Origin: Azospirillum rugosum
GTDB taxonomy: Bacteria; Pseudomonadota; Alphaproteobacteria; Azospirillales; Azospirillaceae
Direction: 5' to 3'
Assembly: GCF_017876155.1 (NCBI RefSeq)
Contig: NZ_JAGINP010000023.1
Span: 1-64,000 of the forward strand
Length of the DNA: 64,000 bases
A program made the position numbers and the translations under genes. Below, one piece after another: positions 27,378-35,098 of this stretch. The stretch's first letter is position 1. Every line of letters begins with the position of its first letter. The notes beneath the pieces are model-generated. The model was not told the DNA's origin, made no database searches, and was given only the letters and a program-made list of their open reading frames with translations.

Positions 27378-28289
27378 TCAGCGGCGGCCCGGCGCTCCCG
27401 CGGACAGCGCCGCTTCGGGCTTGTCCACCCCGTGGCGGATGACGCGGTTGCGGCCGGAGTTCTTGGCCTGGTACAGCGCGCGGTCGGCGCAGACCACCAG
27501 CTCGTCCAGCGACAGCTCCTGCTCCGCCTCCACCAGCCCGAAGGAGGCGGTGACCGCGACGACTCGGCCGTCGGGCAGGGTCACCGGCGATTTCATCAGG
27601 TCGATGCGCAGCCGCTCGATGACCTGGTAGCCCTCCGCGAGGTTGCTCTCCTTCAGGCAGATCAGGAACTCCTCCCCGCCCATGCGGAAGGCCTCGTCGA
27701 AGCTGCGGATGCCGCGGCTGACGGCCGCCGCGGTGGCGGCCAGCACCCGGTCGCCGACGTCGTGCCCGTAGGTGTCGTTGATGCCCTTGAACTTGTCGAT
27801 GTCGCAGATGGCGATGCAGAAGGCCTGGCCGGTGCGGCGGAAGCGGTTCTGCTCGCGCTCCAGCGCCTCCTGCATGCCGCGGCGGGTGCGCAGGCCGGTC
27901 AGGAGGTCCAGCCCGCTGGCCGCGGCGCCGAAGGCGCGCTCCACCCGGCGGACCTGGAGCACGAACTCCTCGAAGCGGCCCATCACCGCCTCGTATTCCG
28001 ATTCGGTCGGGCGTTCCCCGTCGGCCGCCTTCAGCAGGACCAGCTTGGCGTGGCGGTGCATCTGCTCGTGCAGCGTGGCGAGCTTGCGCACCGCCGGCTG
28101 GTGGACGAGGTCGTCCTTGCTGGCCACCGCGCACCAGGCCGCGAAGGAGGCCGGGGCGGAGGCGCGCTGCCCCCCTTCCCCGTCGCGGAAGAAGGCCGCG
28201 CGGTGCCACTGCCCGATCCAGCGCAGGTGCTCGTCGAGCACGATGCCCAAACTCTCGGCCGGGGTGCGCGTGTCGGTCGAGTCGCTCAT
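27378..28289 (-). CDS. Diguanylate cyclase with N-terminal CZB (zinc-binding) domain, DgcZ-like
   Basis: A 303-residue soluble enzyme. The N-terminal helical domain has the four ligands of a CZB domain: H21 (LDEHLRWIGQWH), C53 (FAAWCAVA), H74 and H78 (LATLHEQMHRH). This is the layout of E. coli DgcZ, whose zinc occupancy controls activity. The GGDEF domain follows, with GGEEF at 204-208 and a product-inhibition site RSFD at 195-198. The start at ATG 28289 is preferred to an upstream one. It would make c-di-GMP when zinc is scarce, by analogy. Confidence 0.85.
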   Translation of the reverse strand: MSDSTDTRTPAESLGIVLDEHLRWIGQWHRAAFFRDGEGGQRASAPASFAAWCAVASKDDLVHQPAVRKLATLHEQMHRHAKLVLLKAADGERPTESEYEAVMGRFEEFVLQVRRVERAFGAAASGLDLLTGLRTRRGMQEALEREQNRFRRTGQAFCIAICDIDKFKGINDTYGHDVGDRVLAATAAAVSRGIRSFDEAFRMGGEEFLICLKESNLAEGYQVIERLRIDLMKSPVTLPDGRVVAVTASFGLVEAEQELSLDELVVCADRALYQAKNSGRNRVIRHGVDKPEAALSAGAPGRR

Positions 28290-28461
28290 GGCGCCTACGG
28301 GTCTTCCCGGAACGTTGAACCAACCGCCGCCACAGCCCGCCGGATGCGAACGGCCGCTCTCTTTATCGCACACGCGGGGCGCGTTCATGCGATCAAGTTA
28401 AGGCCGGGCATTTGAGGCAAAGGGTCACACACCCACCGGAAAGCTACAGACCGGCGCCCTT

Positions 28462-29106
28462 CTACAGGCCGGCAACCGTGTCGAGGAAGGCGCGGACCAG
28501 CGCCGGGTCCTTGTGGCCCGGCCGGTCCTCAACGCCGGAGGAGACGTCGAGCGCCTCGGCCCCGGTCGTCGCCACCGCCTCCGCCACGTTGTCGGCCTTC
28601 AGCCCGCCCGACAGCATCCAGGGGCGCGGCCAGCGGCGCCCGGCCAGCAGCGTCCAGTCGAAGGCGATGCCGTTGCCGCCCGGCAGGGCCGTCACCTTGG
28701 CCGGCGGCTTGGCGTCGAACAGCAGCCGGTCGGCGACCTCCGCCACCTCCAGCGCGTGGGCCAGATCCTCCGGCCCGCCGACCTTGATCGCCTTCATCAC
28801 GGGGATGCTGAAGGCGGCCTTCACCTCGGCGATGCGGCGCGGAGTCTCCTTGCCGTGCAGCTGGATCAGGTCGAAGGGGACCTGGCTGACCACATGCTCC
28901 AGGAAATCGTCGTCGGGATCGACGAACAGCCCGACCGTGCGCACGCCCGTCGGCACCAGCCGCGCCAGCTCCGCCGCCATGGCGGGGGAGACGTAGCGCG
29001 GGCTCGCCGGGTAGAAGACGAAGCCGACGTAGCGCGCCCCGCCCGACACGGCGGCGTGCAGCGACTGGGGCTCGCTGAGGCCGCAAATCTTCACGCTGAC
29101 GGTCAT
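28462..29106 (-). CDS. trpF: Phosphoribosylanthranilate isomerase
   Basis: A 214-residue TIM-barrel enzyme of tryptophan synthesis that opens N-(5'-phosphoribosyl)anthranilate to CdRP. The N-terminal VSVKICGLSE carries the catalytic Cys, and VGLFVDPDDDFL and FDLIQLHGKE are family blocks. The general-acid Asp lies in GIAFDWTLLAG, and the phosphate-binding end is LSGGLKADNVAEAV. Start overlaps the stop of pyrF by four bases (ATGA), as in many alphaproteobacteria where the two genes are coupled. Confidence 0.95.
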   Translation of the reverse strand: MTVSVKICGLSEPQSLHAAVSGGARYVGFVFYPASPRYVSPAMAAELARLVPTGVRTVGLFVDPDDDFLEHVVSQVPFDLIQLHGKETPRRIAEVKAAFSIPVMKAIKVGGPEDLAHALEVAEVADRLLFDAKPPAKVTALPGGNGIAFDWTLLAGRRWPRPWMLSGGLKADNVAEAVATTGAEALDVSSGVEDRPGHKDPALVRAFLDTVAGL

Positions 29107-29837
29107 GCGCCGGCTCCTTCCTCGATCTCCGCAACAATGCGGCGGGCGGCGGCGGCCGGGTCGGCGTCGCCGGTGATGGGGCGGCCGATGACCAGATGGT
29201 CGGCGCCGGCGGCCAGGGCCTCGGCCGGGGTCATGATGCGCTTCTGGTCGTTTGCGGCGGCCCAGGCGGGGCGGATGCCCGGCACCATCAGGATGAAGTC
29301 GGGCCCGCAGGCGGCGCGCACCAGCGCGACCTCCGCCGGGGAGCAGACGACGCCGTCCACGCCGGAGTCCTTGGCGAGCCTGGCGAGCCGCGTCACCTGC
29401 TCCGCCACCGGGGTGCGCTGGCCGACCGACTCCAGGTCGCCGGCGTCCAGGCTGGTCAGCACGGTGACGGCGAGGATCTTCGGACGCTCCGCCCCGGCGC
29501 TCGCCGCGGCCTCGGCCGCCGCGCGCATCATGGCGGGACCGCCGGCGCTGTGGATGGTCATGAAGGCGGGCTTCAGCGGCAGCGCCGCGCGAATGCCGCC
29601 GGCCACGGTGTTGGGAATGTCGTGGAGCTTCAGGTCGAGGAACAGCGGCGGCCCCTTGGAATCGCCATTGGCTTCACCGATCACCGCGCGGATGCCGGCG
29701 GGCCCATGCGCCACGAAGAACTCCAGCCCCAGCTTGATGCCACCGACGACTCCGCTGATCCGCCGGCCGAGGTCGCGGGCGGTGTCGAGGTCGGTCGTAT
29801 CGACGGCGCAGAAAATGCGCGAGGCCGGCGTGGTCAT
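29103..29837 (-). CDS. pyrF: Orotidine 5'-phosphate decarboxylase
   Basis: A 244-residue TIM-barrel enzyme giving UMP from OMP, the last step of de novo pyrimidine synthesis. The catalytic Asp-Lys-Asp array is LFLDLKLHDIPNTV, with an upstream Asp in FCAVDTTDL and the loop FILMVPGIRPAW near the C-terminus. Length is typical. Its stop is fused to the trpF start, linking pyrimidine and tryptophan pathways in one transcript. Confidence 0.96.
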   Translation of the reverse strand: MTTPASRIFCAVDTTDLDTARDLGRRISGVVGGIKLGLEFFVAHGPAGIRAVIGEANGDSKGPPLFLDLKLHDIPNTVAGGIRAALPLKPAFMTIHSAGGPAMMRAAAEAAASAGAERPKILAVTVLTSLDAGDLESVGQRTPVAEQVTRLARLAKDSGVDGVVCSPAEVALVRAACGPDFILMVPGIRPAWAAANDQKRIMTPAEALAAGADHLVIGRPITGDADPAAAARRIVAEIEEGAGA

Positions 29838-29947
29838 GATGGGCGTCTCTCCAAACCCGGTCAGATGGTCGTTGCGGCGCAGCCTAACAAGGGCGGGCCG
29901 GGATAACCAGACTTCCGGGGATGGAGTGTCACAGCGGTGGGGGATTC

Positions 29948-30061
29948 ACCACTAAGACACAAAGGACACAAAGAATTTCACAAAGGGGTCTCGGCGGCCC
30001 GCGCGCTGTCGGGATGCCGGACGTTCTTTGTGACGTTCTTTGTGTCCTTTGTGTCTTAGTG
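29948..30061. repeat. Perfect 28-bp inverted repeat ('ccactaagacac' type)
   Basis: Arms 29948-29975 and 30034-30061 (start accactaagacacaaagga) are exact reverse complements, 58 bases apart. An extra partial copy of ttctttgtg lies at 30021-30029. The type is widely dispersed in bacteria. It occupies most of the 307-base gap between the divergently oriented upstream region of pyrF and the stress operon end, and no gene is seen there. Confidence 0.9.
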
Positions 30062-30089
30062 GTAAAATATCCCATCAAAACAGAGACTT

Positions 30090-30136
30090 ACCCCTCACCC
30101 CAACCCCTCTCCCACAAGGGGAGAGGGGCTTTGAGG
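30090..30136. repeat. GC-rich dispersed inverted repeat (copy 5)
   Basis: cccctcaccccaacccctctccc pairs with the following ggggagagggg in a hairpin. It lies immediately downstream of the YsnF-type gene and is a likely terminator for that operon. Confidence 0.6.
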
Positions 30137-30144
30137 GTGCGGGT

Positions 30145-31257
30145 TTACACCTTGCGCGCCGGATCGCGGTCGAGGTCGCGGTCCAGGTCGGGATCGATCG
30201 GGCGGTCGCTCGACATGCGATCGCGGTCCAGCGGACGGTCGCCGCCGGAACGGTTGTCGTCGATCTCGACCTCGGTGCGGCGGACCGTGTCGGAGACGGT
30301 CTGGGCGCGCTCCTCGGCTTCCTTGCGGATCACGACTTCCTCGCGGACGCGCGTGGCCTTTTCGACCACCGCTTCCTCGTCGGTCTCCGTCACCTCGATG
30401 GTGCGCTCGCGGAAAGCCTCCGGCGGGACCTCGCCGACGGCGCGGTCGACCGGGCGGCGTTCCACGGTCACGGTCTCGTCGCGCAGGCGGACCTGCTCCT
30501 CGACCGGGGTTTCGATGACGTAGCTGCGCACGCGGACGGAGCCGCGTTCCACGGTGCGCTTGCCGACGTTGATCTGCTCCTCGACGACCGGGATGTGCTC
30601 TTCCTGGCCGGTGCCGACGGCGCGCCGCGCGCCCATCCCAGTGTCGAGGTCGGCGTCGCTGCGGGTGGTGTCGGTCTCGACGATGCGGTCGGTCGTGGAC
30701 CGGTCGGTCGTCGTGCCGGTGGTGTTGACGTCGCGCAGCGAGGCCGCCGCGGCGCCGAGGCCGGTGCCGTAGCGCGTGCGCTCCTCGGTGGCCTGGGTCT
30801 CGTCATAGTCGTGAGTCGTCGCGTCGTAGCCGGTCCAGCCCGATTCGCGGTAGGTCTGGCCGCGCTGGCTGATGTCCACCGGCCCATGCTGCTCGACGAT
30901 GTTCAGGGCCTCGTCGCAGCGCGTGTCATCGACGCGGCCGACCAGCAGCACGCCGCCGCGGCGCACGCCCTCGGCGAACACCTCCGCGTCGTCGCGGGTG
31001 ACGCCCATGCGGGTCAGCATCGACACGCGTTTGTCGCGAGCGTTGAAGTTCGGGTCCTGGCCGAAGTCGGCGGCGTGGCGCCAGCTTTCCAGCCGGCCGT
31101 CCTCACCCGCCATCGCGGTGCTGCGGGTGCCGAGCGTGGCGCTGTCCGCGCCCATCATCGTGAAATCCTGGCGCAGATTGGCGGCCTGGAGATCGCCAAG
31201 CACGCGTTCGGCGCTGGACAGGTCATCATACAGCGCGACGATGGTCTTCCTGTTCAT
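30145..31257 (-). CDS. YsnF/AvaK-domain stress protein (DUF2382)
   Basis: A 370-residue acidic, Arg-rich cytoplasmic protein. Residues 1-120 form an alpha/beta 'general stress 17M'-like domain (RKTIVALYDDLSSAERVLGDL and VLLVGRVDD). Residues about 218-330 are a DUF2382/YsnF domain with the alternating pattern HIPVVEEQINVGKRTVE, VIETPVEEQVRLRDETVTVE and TEVEIDD. The tail is Asp/Arg repeats (DPDLDRDLDRDPARKV). Related proteins are induced by desiccation or general stress; the molecular role is unknown. Last gene of a three-gene operon. Confidence 0.85.
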   Translation of the reverse strand: MNRKTIVALYDDLSSAERVLGDLQAANLRQDFTMMGADSATLGTRSTAMAGEDGRLESWRHAADFGQDPNFNARDKRVSMLTRMGVTRDDAEVFAEGVRRGGVLLVGRVDDTRCDEALNIVEQHGPVDISQRGQTYRESGWTGYDATTHDYDETQATEERTRYGTGLGAAAASLRDVNTTGTTTDRSTTDRIVETDTTRSDADLDTGMGARRAVGTGQEEHIPVVEEQINVGKRTVERGSVRVRSYVIETPVEEQVRLRDETVTVERRPVDRAVGEVPPEAFRERTIEVTETDEEAVVEKATRVREEVVIRKEAEERAQTVSDTVRRTEVEIDDNRSGGDRPLDRDRMSSDRPIDPDLDRDLDRDPARKV

Positions 31258-31261
31258 GAAC

Positions 31262-31711
31262 CTACTCCTGTGGAGGCGTTTCGAGTGTTTCGGGATTTTT
31301 GGATTGGATATGTGCTGTTTCCGGCGCGGGCAGGCGCTCGACGCTGGCTTCTTCGGAGCGCAACGTTTCGGTGACGCGCTCGGTGCGCCGGGTCGTCCGC
31401 TTGCGGATGTGCAATTCTTCCCGAAGGACGAGGCGCTTGGTCACCACCAGCTCCTCCTCCACCACGGGGATGATCAGCACGTCGCCCTCATGGCGCGGTT
31501 CCGGAGCAACCTCGACCGGACGGCCGACCGGCACGCGGACGACCTCGACCGAGTCGCTGTCCAGTTCCTGTTCGACGGTTTCCTCGCGTTCGCGGACCTC
31601 CGTCGTGATGCGGACGCGGCCGCGTTCGACCGCGCGTTTCCCGACCGAAAGGACCTCGTCGTAGAGGGGAATCGTCTGCTCGTGCTCGGAAGGTGGCCGT
31701 TCCGTCGACAT
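31262..31711 (-). CDS. Small DUF2382/YsnF-domain protein
   Basis: A 149-residue protein made almost wholly of one DUF2382 domain, with EQTIPLYDEVLSVGKRAVE, VPVGRPVEVAPEPRHEGDVL and the second strand set LIIPVVEEELVVTKRLVLRE. It stops four bases before the larger YsnF-type gene and follows a small membrane protein, so the three are co-transcribed. ATG 31711 is chosen since the upstream frame lacks domain character. Confidence 0.85.
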   Translation of the reverse strand: MSTERPPSEHEQTIPLYDEVLSVGKRAVERGRVRITTEVREREETVEQELDSDSVEVVRVPVGRPVEVAPEPRHEGDVLIIPVVEEELVVTKRLVLREELHIRKRTTRRTERVTETLRSEEASVERLPAPETAHIQSKNPETLETPPQE

Positions 31712-31728
31712 GGCCGCCGCCCTTGCGG

Positions 31729-31872
31729 TCAGAAGAGGAAATAAAGCGCCACGAGGATCAGCAGCACCACCAGTGCAATGATCCACCAATTCATATGGCC
31801 GGCCGTGCTGCCCGTCGTCGTTCGGGTGCCGTCCGTGTCGTAGACGCCCACTTTCCGAGGATCGTCGGCCAT
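31729..31872 (-). CDS. Very small single-pass membrane protein of the stress operon
   Basis: A 47-residue protein. The first 26 residues are polar (MADDPRKVGVYDTDGTRTTT, then GSTAGHM) and the rest is one membrane segment, NWWIIALVVLLILVALYFLF, at the extreme C-terminus. It begins after a ggagt ribosome site and ends 17 bases before the DUF2382 gene. Similar small proteins accompany stress genes in many alphaproteobacteria. Its role is not known; anchoring or membrane sensing are guesses. Confidence 0.7.
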   Translation of the reverse strand: MADDPRKVGVYDTDGTRTTTGSTAGHMNWWIIALVVLLILVALYFLF

Positions 31873-31951
31873 GGTGGGTTTACTCCCTGTTGAGATGAAG
31901 GCGTTTCGATCCTCCCAACAGGGGCGCGGCGACAGCGTTCCGTGCGACGGT

Positions 31952-33067
31952 TCAATAGCCCCCTGCCCAATGGGGGAGCGTTCGTCTACCCTCTTCGGGA
32001 TTGTCGACGGCGGCGGCCAGCGCCTCGCCCAGCGCCGGCGCGAATTTGAAGCCGTGGCCGGAACAGGGGCTCATCAGCCAGGCGCGCTGTGACAATGACT
32101 CAATGACGAAGCGTTCGTCCGCCGTGACCGTGTAGAAGCAGGTCGCCGCGTTGGCGAGGCTGTAGCGGTGCCCGTCCGCCAGCACCCGGCGGGCGCGGTC
32201 GAGCACGTCGCGCGCCTCCTCCGGGTCGGGATCGCGGTCGGCGTCCGGGTCGCCGCTGCGCGAGAAGCGGTGGTCGCCCGCCTTCATCGTCGTGCCGGCC
32301 ACGGGCGGGACGACGTAGACTCCGCTGTCCGAATCGGCGTCGATCAGCATCGGCGCGTTGGCCCAGACGCCGCGCAGGCCCTCCGGCGGCGTCAGGTAGG
32401 CGACGACCTGCCGCGATGGGACGAGGCGCCCCGCCGTCTCCGGCAGCAGCTTGGTCACCCAGGCCCCGGCCGCGACGACCAGGACGTCGGCCCCGATCAC
32501 CCGGCGGTCGGCCAGGGTCACCGACGCGCGCTCCGCGTCGATGGCGGTCACCGGGTTGCGGGCGTGAACGGTAACGCCCAGCGCGTTCAGATGGTGGCTC
32601 AGCAGCTCCACGATGCGGCCGGCCAGCAGCACGCCGCCCGACGTCATGTGGAGCCCCTCCGCCACCGCCGAGGCGTCGACCAGCGGAAACTCCGCGGCGA
32701 TCTGCGCACGCGTCAGGCGGCGGAAGGGGTGACCGAGCGCCTCCAGCACCGCCGCACTGTCCGCCAGCCAGCGCCGCCCGTCCTCCGCCGAGGCGGTGCA
32801 GAGCGTGCCGCTGGGCACCAGCAGCCGCTCGCCCAGATCGGTCCACAGCCGCTCCCAGGCCTGGAAGGCCGTGTCGGCCATGCGGGCGTAGCCGGTCTGG
32901 TTGCCGTAGGCGTGGCGGAACAGCCGGTGCTGGTCGACGGAGCTGCCGAAGGGGTTCGGCACCTGGCCCTGGTCGAAGACCGAGACCGTATGACCGCGGC
33001 GGGCCAGCGCCCAGGCGGTGCACAGCCCCATGATGCCGGCGCCGACGACGGTGATGCGAAGAGACAT
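31952..33067 (-). CDS. FAD-dependent amine/amino-acid oxidase (DAO family, SolA-like)
   Basis: A 371-residue flavoenzyme. The dinucleotide-binding motif VVGAGIMGLCTAWALARRG opens the chain, FDQGQVPNPFGSSVDQHRLFRH follows as in monomeric sarcosine and N-methyl-amino-acid oxidases, and the C-terminal SPCSGHGFKFAPALGEALA closes the FAD site. Cys in the last block is where sarcosine oxidases attach flavin covalently. It starts 12 bases after the ornithine-cyclodeaminase-family gene, so they form an operon and may break down one amino acid or opine. Exact substrate unknown. Confidence 0.88.
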   Translation of the reverse strand: MSLRITVVGAGIMGLCTAWALARRGHTVSVFDQGQVPNPFGSSVDQHRLFRHAYGNQTGYARMADTAFQAWERLWTDLGERLLVPSGTLCTASAEDGRRWLADSAAVLEALGHPFRRLTRAQIAAEFPLVDASAVAEGLHMTSGGVLLAGRIVELLSHHLNALGVTVHARNPVTAIDAERASVTLADRRVIGADVLVVAAGAWVTKLLPETAGRLVPSRQVVAYLTPPEGLRGVWANAPMLIDADSDSGVYVVPPVAGTTMKAGDHRFSRSGDPDADRDPDPEEARDVLDRARRVLADGHRYSLANAATCFYTVTADERFVIESLSQRAWLMSPCSGHGFKFAPALGEALAAAVDNPEEGRRTLPHWAGGY

Positions 33068-33079
33068 GAGGAGAAGACC

Positions 33080-34036
33080 TTAGCGAATCGTATCGTTGTG
33101 GAGCACCATCTCCACCGCCAGCTGGGCGGCGCAGAGGTCTTCCAGAGCGGTTCCGACCGATTTGAACAGCGTGATCTGGTCGTAGAAGCGGCGACCGGCG
33201 CGCTGGCCGCGCGTCAGGTCGTAGAGGTCGCCGGCGATGTCGTCCTCGGTCAGGAGGCCGCCCCGCAGCGGCTGGACGATGTCGCCCGCTTCCGCGCAGG
33301 CGCCGTCCCGCGTGTCCACGAAGACGCGGGAGCGGCGGATGCAGTCGTCGTCGGCCTCCCGCATCTCCGGCGTGACGCCGCCGACGAGGTCGAGGTGCGC
33401 GCCGGGCTGCAGCCAGTCGCCCTTTATCAGCGGTTCCGTCGCCGGCGTGGCGCAGGAGATGACGTGGGCGCCGCGCACGGCCCCCTCCAGGTCGTCGGTG
33501 GCCTCGATGCGGAACTTCGGGCGGTGGAAGCGGCTGGCGATCTTCTTCGCCTTGTCGAGGCTGCGGCCCCAGACCAGCACGTGCTTGATCGGCAGCATGG
33601 TGGTGTGGGCCTCGATCAGCTCCGGCGCCAGCGCGCCGGTGCCGACCACCAGAAGCCGCGACGAATCGGGTTGCGCGAGGTAGGAGGCGGCGAGCGCGGA
33701 GGCCGCCGCGGTGCGCCGGCGGGTCAGGGCGTTGCCGTCCAGGATCGCCTGCGGGATGCCGGTCTTGCCGTCCATCAGCAGGTAGGCGCTCTGCACCGCC
33801 GGCAGGTCCTTGGCGCCATTGTCGGGGAAGACGGTGACGATCTTGACGCCGATCGCCTGGTTGACCTGCCAAGCGGGCGTCAGCAGCAGCGTGGCGTCGG
33901 TTTGGCCGTAGGTCTCGATCCGGTGCTGATGCCGCGGCGGCGTCTCGACACCGGCCCGGAAGGTCTGCCGCATGCGCTCGATCAGCATGCGGAAGTGAAG
34001 CACGGACTTCAGTTCGGCACCGGTGACGCTGCGCAT
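33080..34036 (-). CDS. Ornithine cyclodeaminase / mu-crystallin family dehydrogenase
   Basis: A 318-residue NAD(P)-dependent enzyme. The Rossmann motif is LLVVGTGALAPELIEAH, and the catalytic-site Lys and Arg lie in the N-terminal half (QAIGVKIVTVFPDNG; LTRRRTAAASALAASYLA). The block GDWLQPGAHLDLVGG is also typical. The family includes ornithine cyclodeaminase, alanine dehydrogenase and ketimine or imine reductases. With the flavin oxidase next door, an imine/ketimine reductase acting on its product is plausible but unproven. Confidence 0.88.
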   Translation of the reverse strand: MRSVTGAELKSVLHFRMLIERMRQTFRAGVETPPRHQHRIETYGQTDATLLLTPAWQVNQAIGVKIVTVFPDNGAKDLPAVQSAYLLMDGKTGIPQAILDGNALTRRRTAAASALAASYLAQPDSSRLLVVGTGALAPELIEAHTTMLPIKHVLVWGRSLDKAKKIASRFHRPKFRIEATDDLEGAVRGAHVISCATPATEPLIKGDWLQPGAHLDLVGGVTPEMREADDDCIRRSRVFVDTRDGACAEAGDIVQPLRGGLLTEDDIAGDLYDLTRGQRAGRRFYDQITLFKSVGTALEDLCAAQLAVEMVLHNDTIR

Positions 34037-34065
34037 CGGATCGGCCCCCGCAATGGGTTAGAGCC

Positions 34066-34093
34066 GTCCCTCCCCCGTCAGGGAGAGGGGGAC
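34066..34093. repeat. GC-rich hairpin repeat (short copy)
   Basis: ccgtccctcccccgtcagggagagggggac folds into a hairpin downstream of lapA and upstream of the ornithine-cyclodeaminase-family gene. Likely terminator for the ihfB-lapA unit. Confidence 0.55.
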
Positions 34094-34103
34094 GTCGGAA
34101 CGG

Positions 34104-34484
34104 TCAATGCACCGTGGGCGCCGTCACGGCCTGGCTGGTCGGGGCGGGCAGGCCGGCGCCGGAGACCGGGCGGTTCTGCTCGGCCAGACGCTTCTCCGCC
34201 GCGGCGGCGCGGGCCTGGGTTTCCTTCAGCTCGCGCTCCAGATAGGACACGCGGTCGCTGGAGCGGCGGGCGCGGCGGCGGTGCCGGCGCTGGGCGTTCC
34301 AGGCGACGATCCCGCCGGCCAGGAAGCCGACGGCCAGCGCCACCAGCGTGGCGAGGTAGACCGGCGCGTCCAGCGTGAAGGGCAGCGGCCACAGGGACAG
34401 CGTCACGACGCCACGGTTGGAGATGGCGAACAGCACCGCGGCGACCGCGATGGGAACGGTGATGATCAGGGCGATGAAGCGCAC
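34104..34484 (-). CDS. LapA-domain inner-membrane protein
   Basis: A 126-residue protein with two membrane segments (about residues 3-22 and 42-65) flanking the LapA signature FAISNRGVVTLSLWPLPF, then a cytoplasmic coiled coil (SYLERELKETQARAAAAEKRL). LapA/LapB proteins in enterobacteria adjust lipopolysaccharide synthesis through LpxC turnover. GTG 34484 with a gagga ribosome site is preferred to an upstream ATG at 34556. It follows ihfB, as in many alphaproteobacteria. Confidence 0.85.
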   Translation of the reverse strand: MRFIALIITVPIAVAAVLFAISNRGVVTLSLWPLPFTLDAPVYLATLVALAVGFLAGGIVAWNAQRRHRRRARRSSDRVSYLERELKETQARAAAAEKRLAEQNRPVSGAGLPAPTSQAVTAPTVH

Positions 34485-34552
34485 GGGTTCGATCCTCGTG
34501 TCGGAAGTCGGGGGACGGTGCCGGGGGTGAGCGGAGTCGCGCGTCCCGGGTG

Positions 34553-34837
34553 TCACTCGTCGGTGTTTAGGCGTTCGCGCAGCTGCTTGCCAGTCTTGAA
34601 GAAGGGAATCGCCTTCTCGCCGACCTCCACGGCCTCACCGGTGCGCGGGTTCCGGCCGGTGCGCGCGTCGCGGCGCTTGACGGAAAAGGCCCCGAACCCG
34701 CGCAGTTCCACACGGTCGCCGCGGGCGAGCGCCTCGGAGATTTCGTCGAAGATGGTGCCGACGATTTTTTCGATGTCGCGCTGGTAGAGGTGCGGATTTC
34801 GTTCCGCGAGCCGTTGGATCAGCTCTGATTTGGTCAT
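34553..34837 (-). CDS. ihfB: Integration host factor subunit beta
   Basis: A 94-residue DNA-bending protein that pairs with IHF-alpha. The prokaryotic HU/IHF signature is VELRGFGAFSVKRRDARTGRNPRTGEAVEV, followed by KAIPFFKTGKQLRERLN. The intercalating Pro lies in GRNPRTG. The start is MTKSELIQRL at 34837; the frame upstream is not conserved. Here the gene is separated from rpsA by an opposed DUF2189 gene. Confidence 0.96.
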   Translation of the reverse strand: MTKSELIQRLAERNPHLYQRDIEKIVGTIFDEISEALARGDRVELRGFGAFSVKRRDARTGRNPRTGEAVEVGEKAIPFFKTGKQLRERLNTDE

Positions 34838-35098
34838 GGCGGTCCGTTTCCCCCGGGGTTCGAACGCGTTGAATCGCGCCTGCTGGCCGTGGGCAAGCGT
34901 GCCACCGGGTCCCCGGACCGTCAAGCTAAGCCTTTCTGCCGGAACCTTTTTCCCGGCAAGGCTCGGGCTGGTGCACCCGTGTGCGATTTAGGGCCGGATT
35001 GATGATAATCCGCCTTACGGATCGCTTCGTCGATCCCCATGTCCATGGATCAAGAAACCGTGGCCCGCGTCCGGGTTTCGAGACTTGGAGGTTCGGAT

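Noticed and set aside
30040..31374. A 444-codon plus-strand frame across the stress operon
   Set aside because: Antisense to the YsnF-type genes, which have strong family patterns; no ribosome site.
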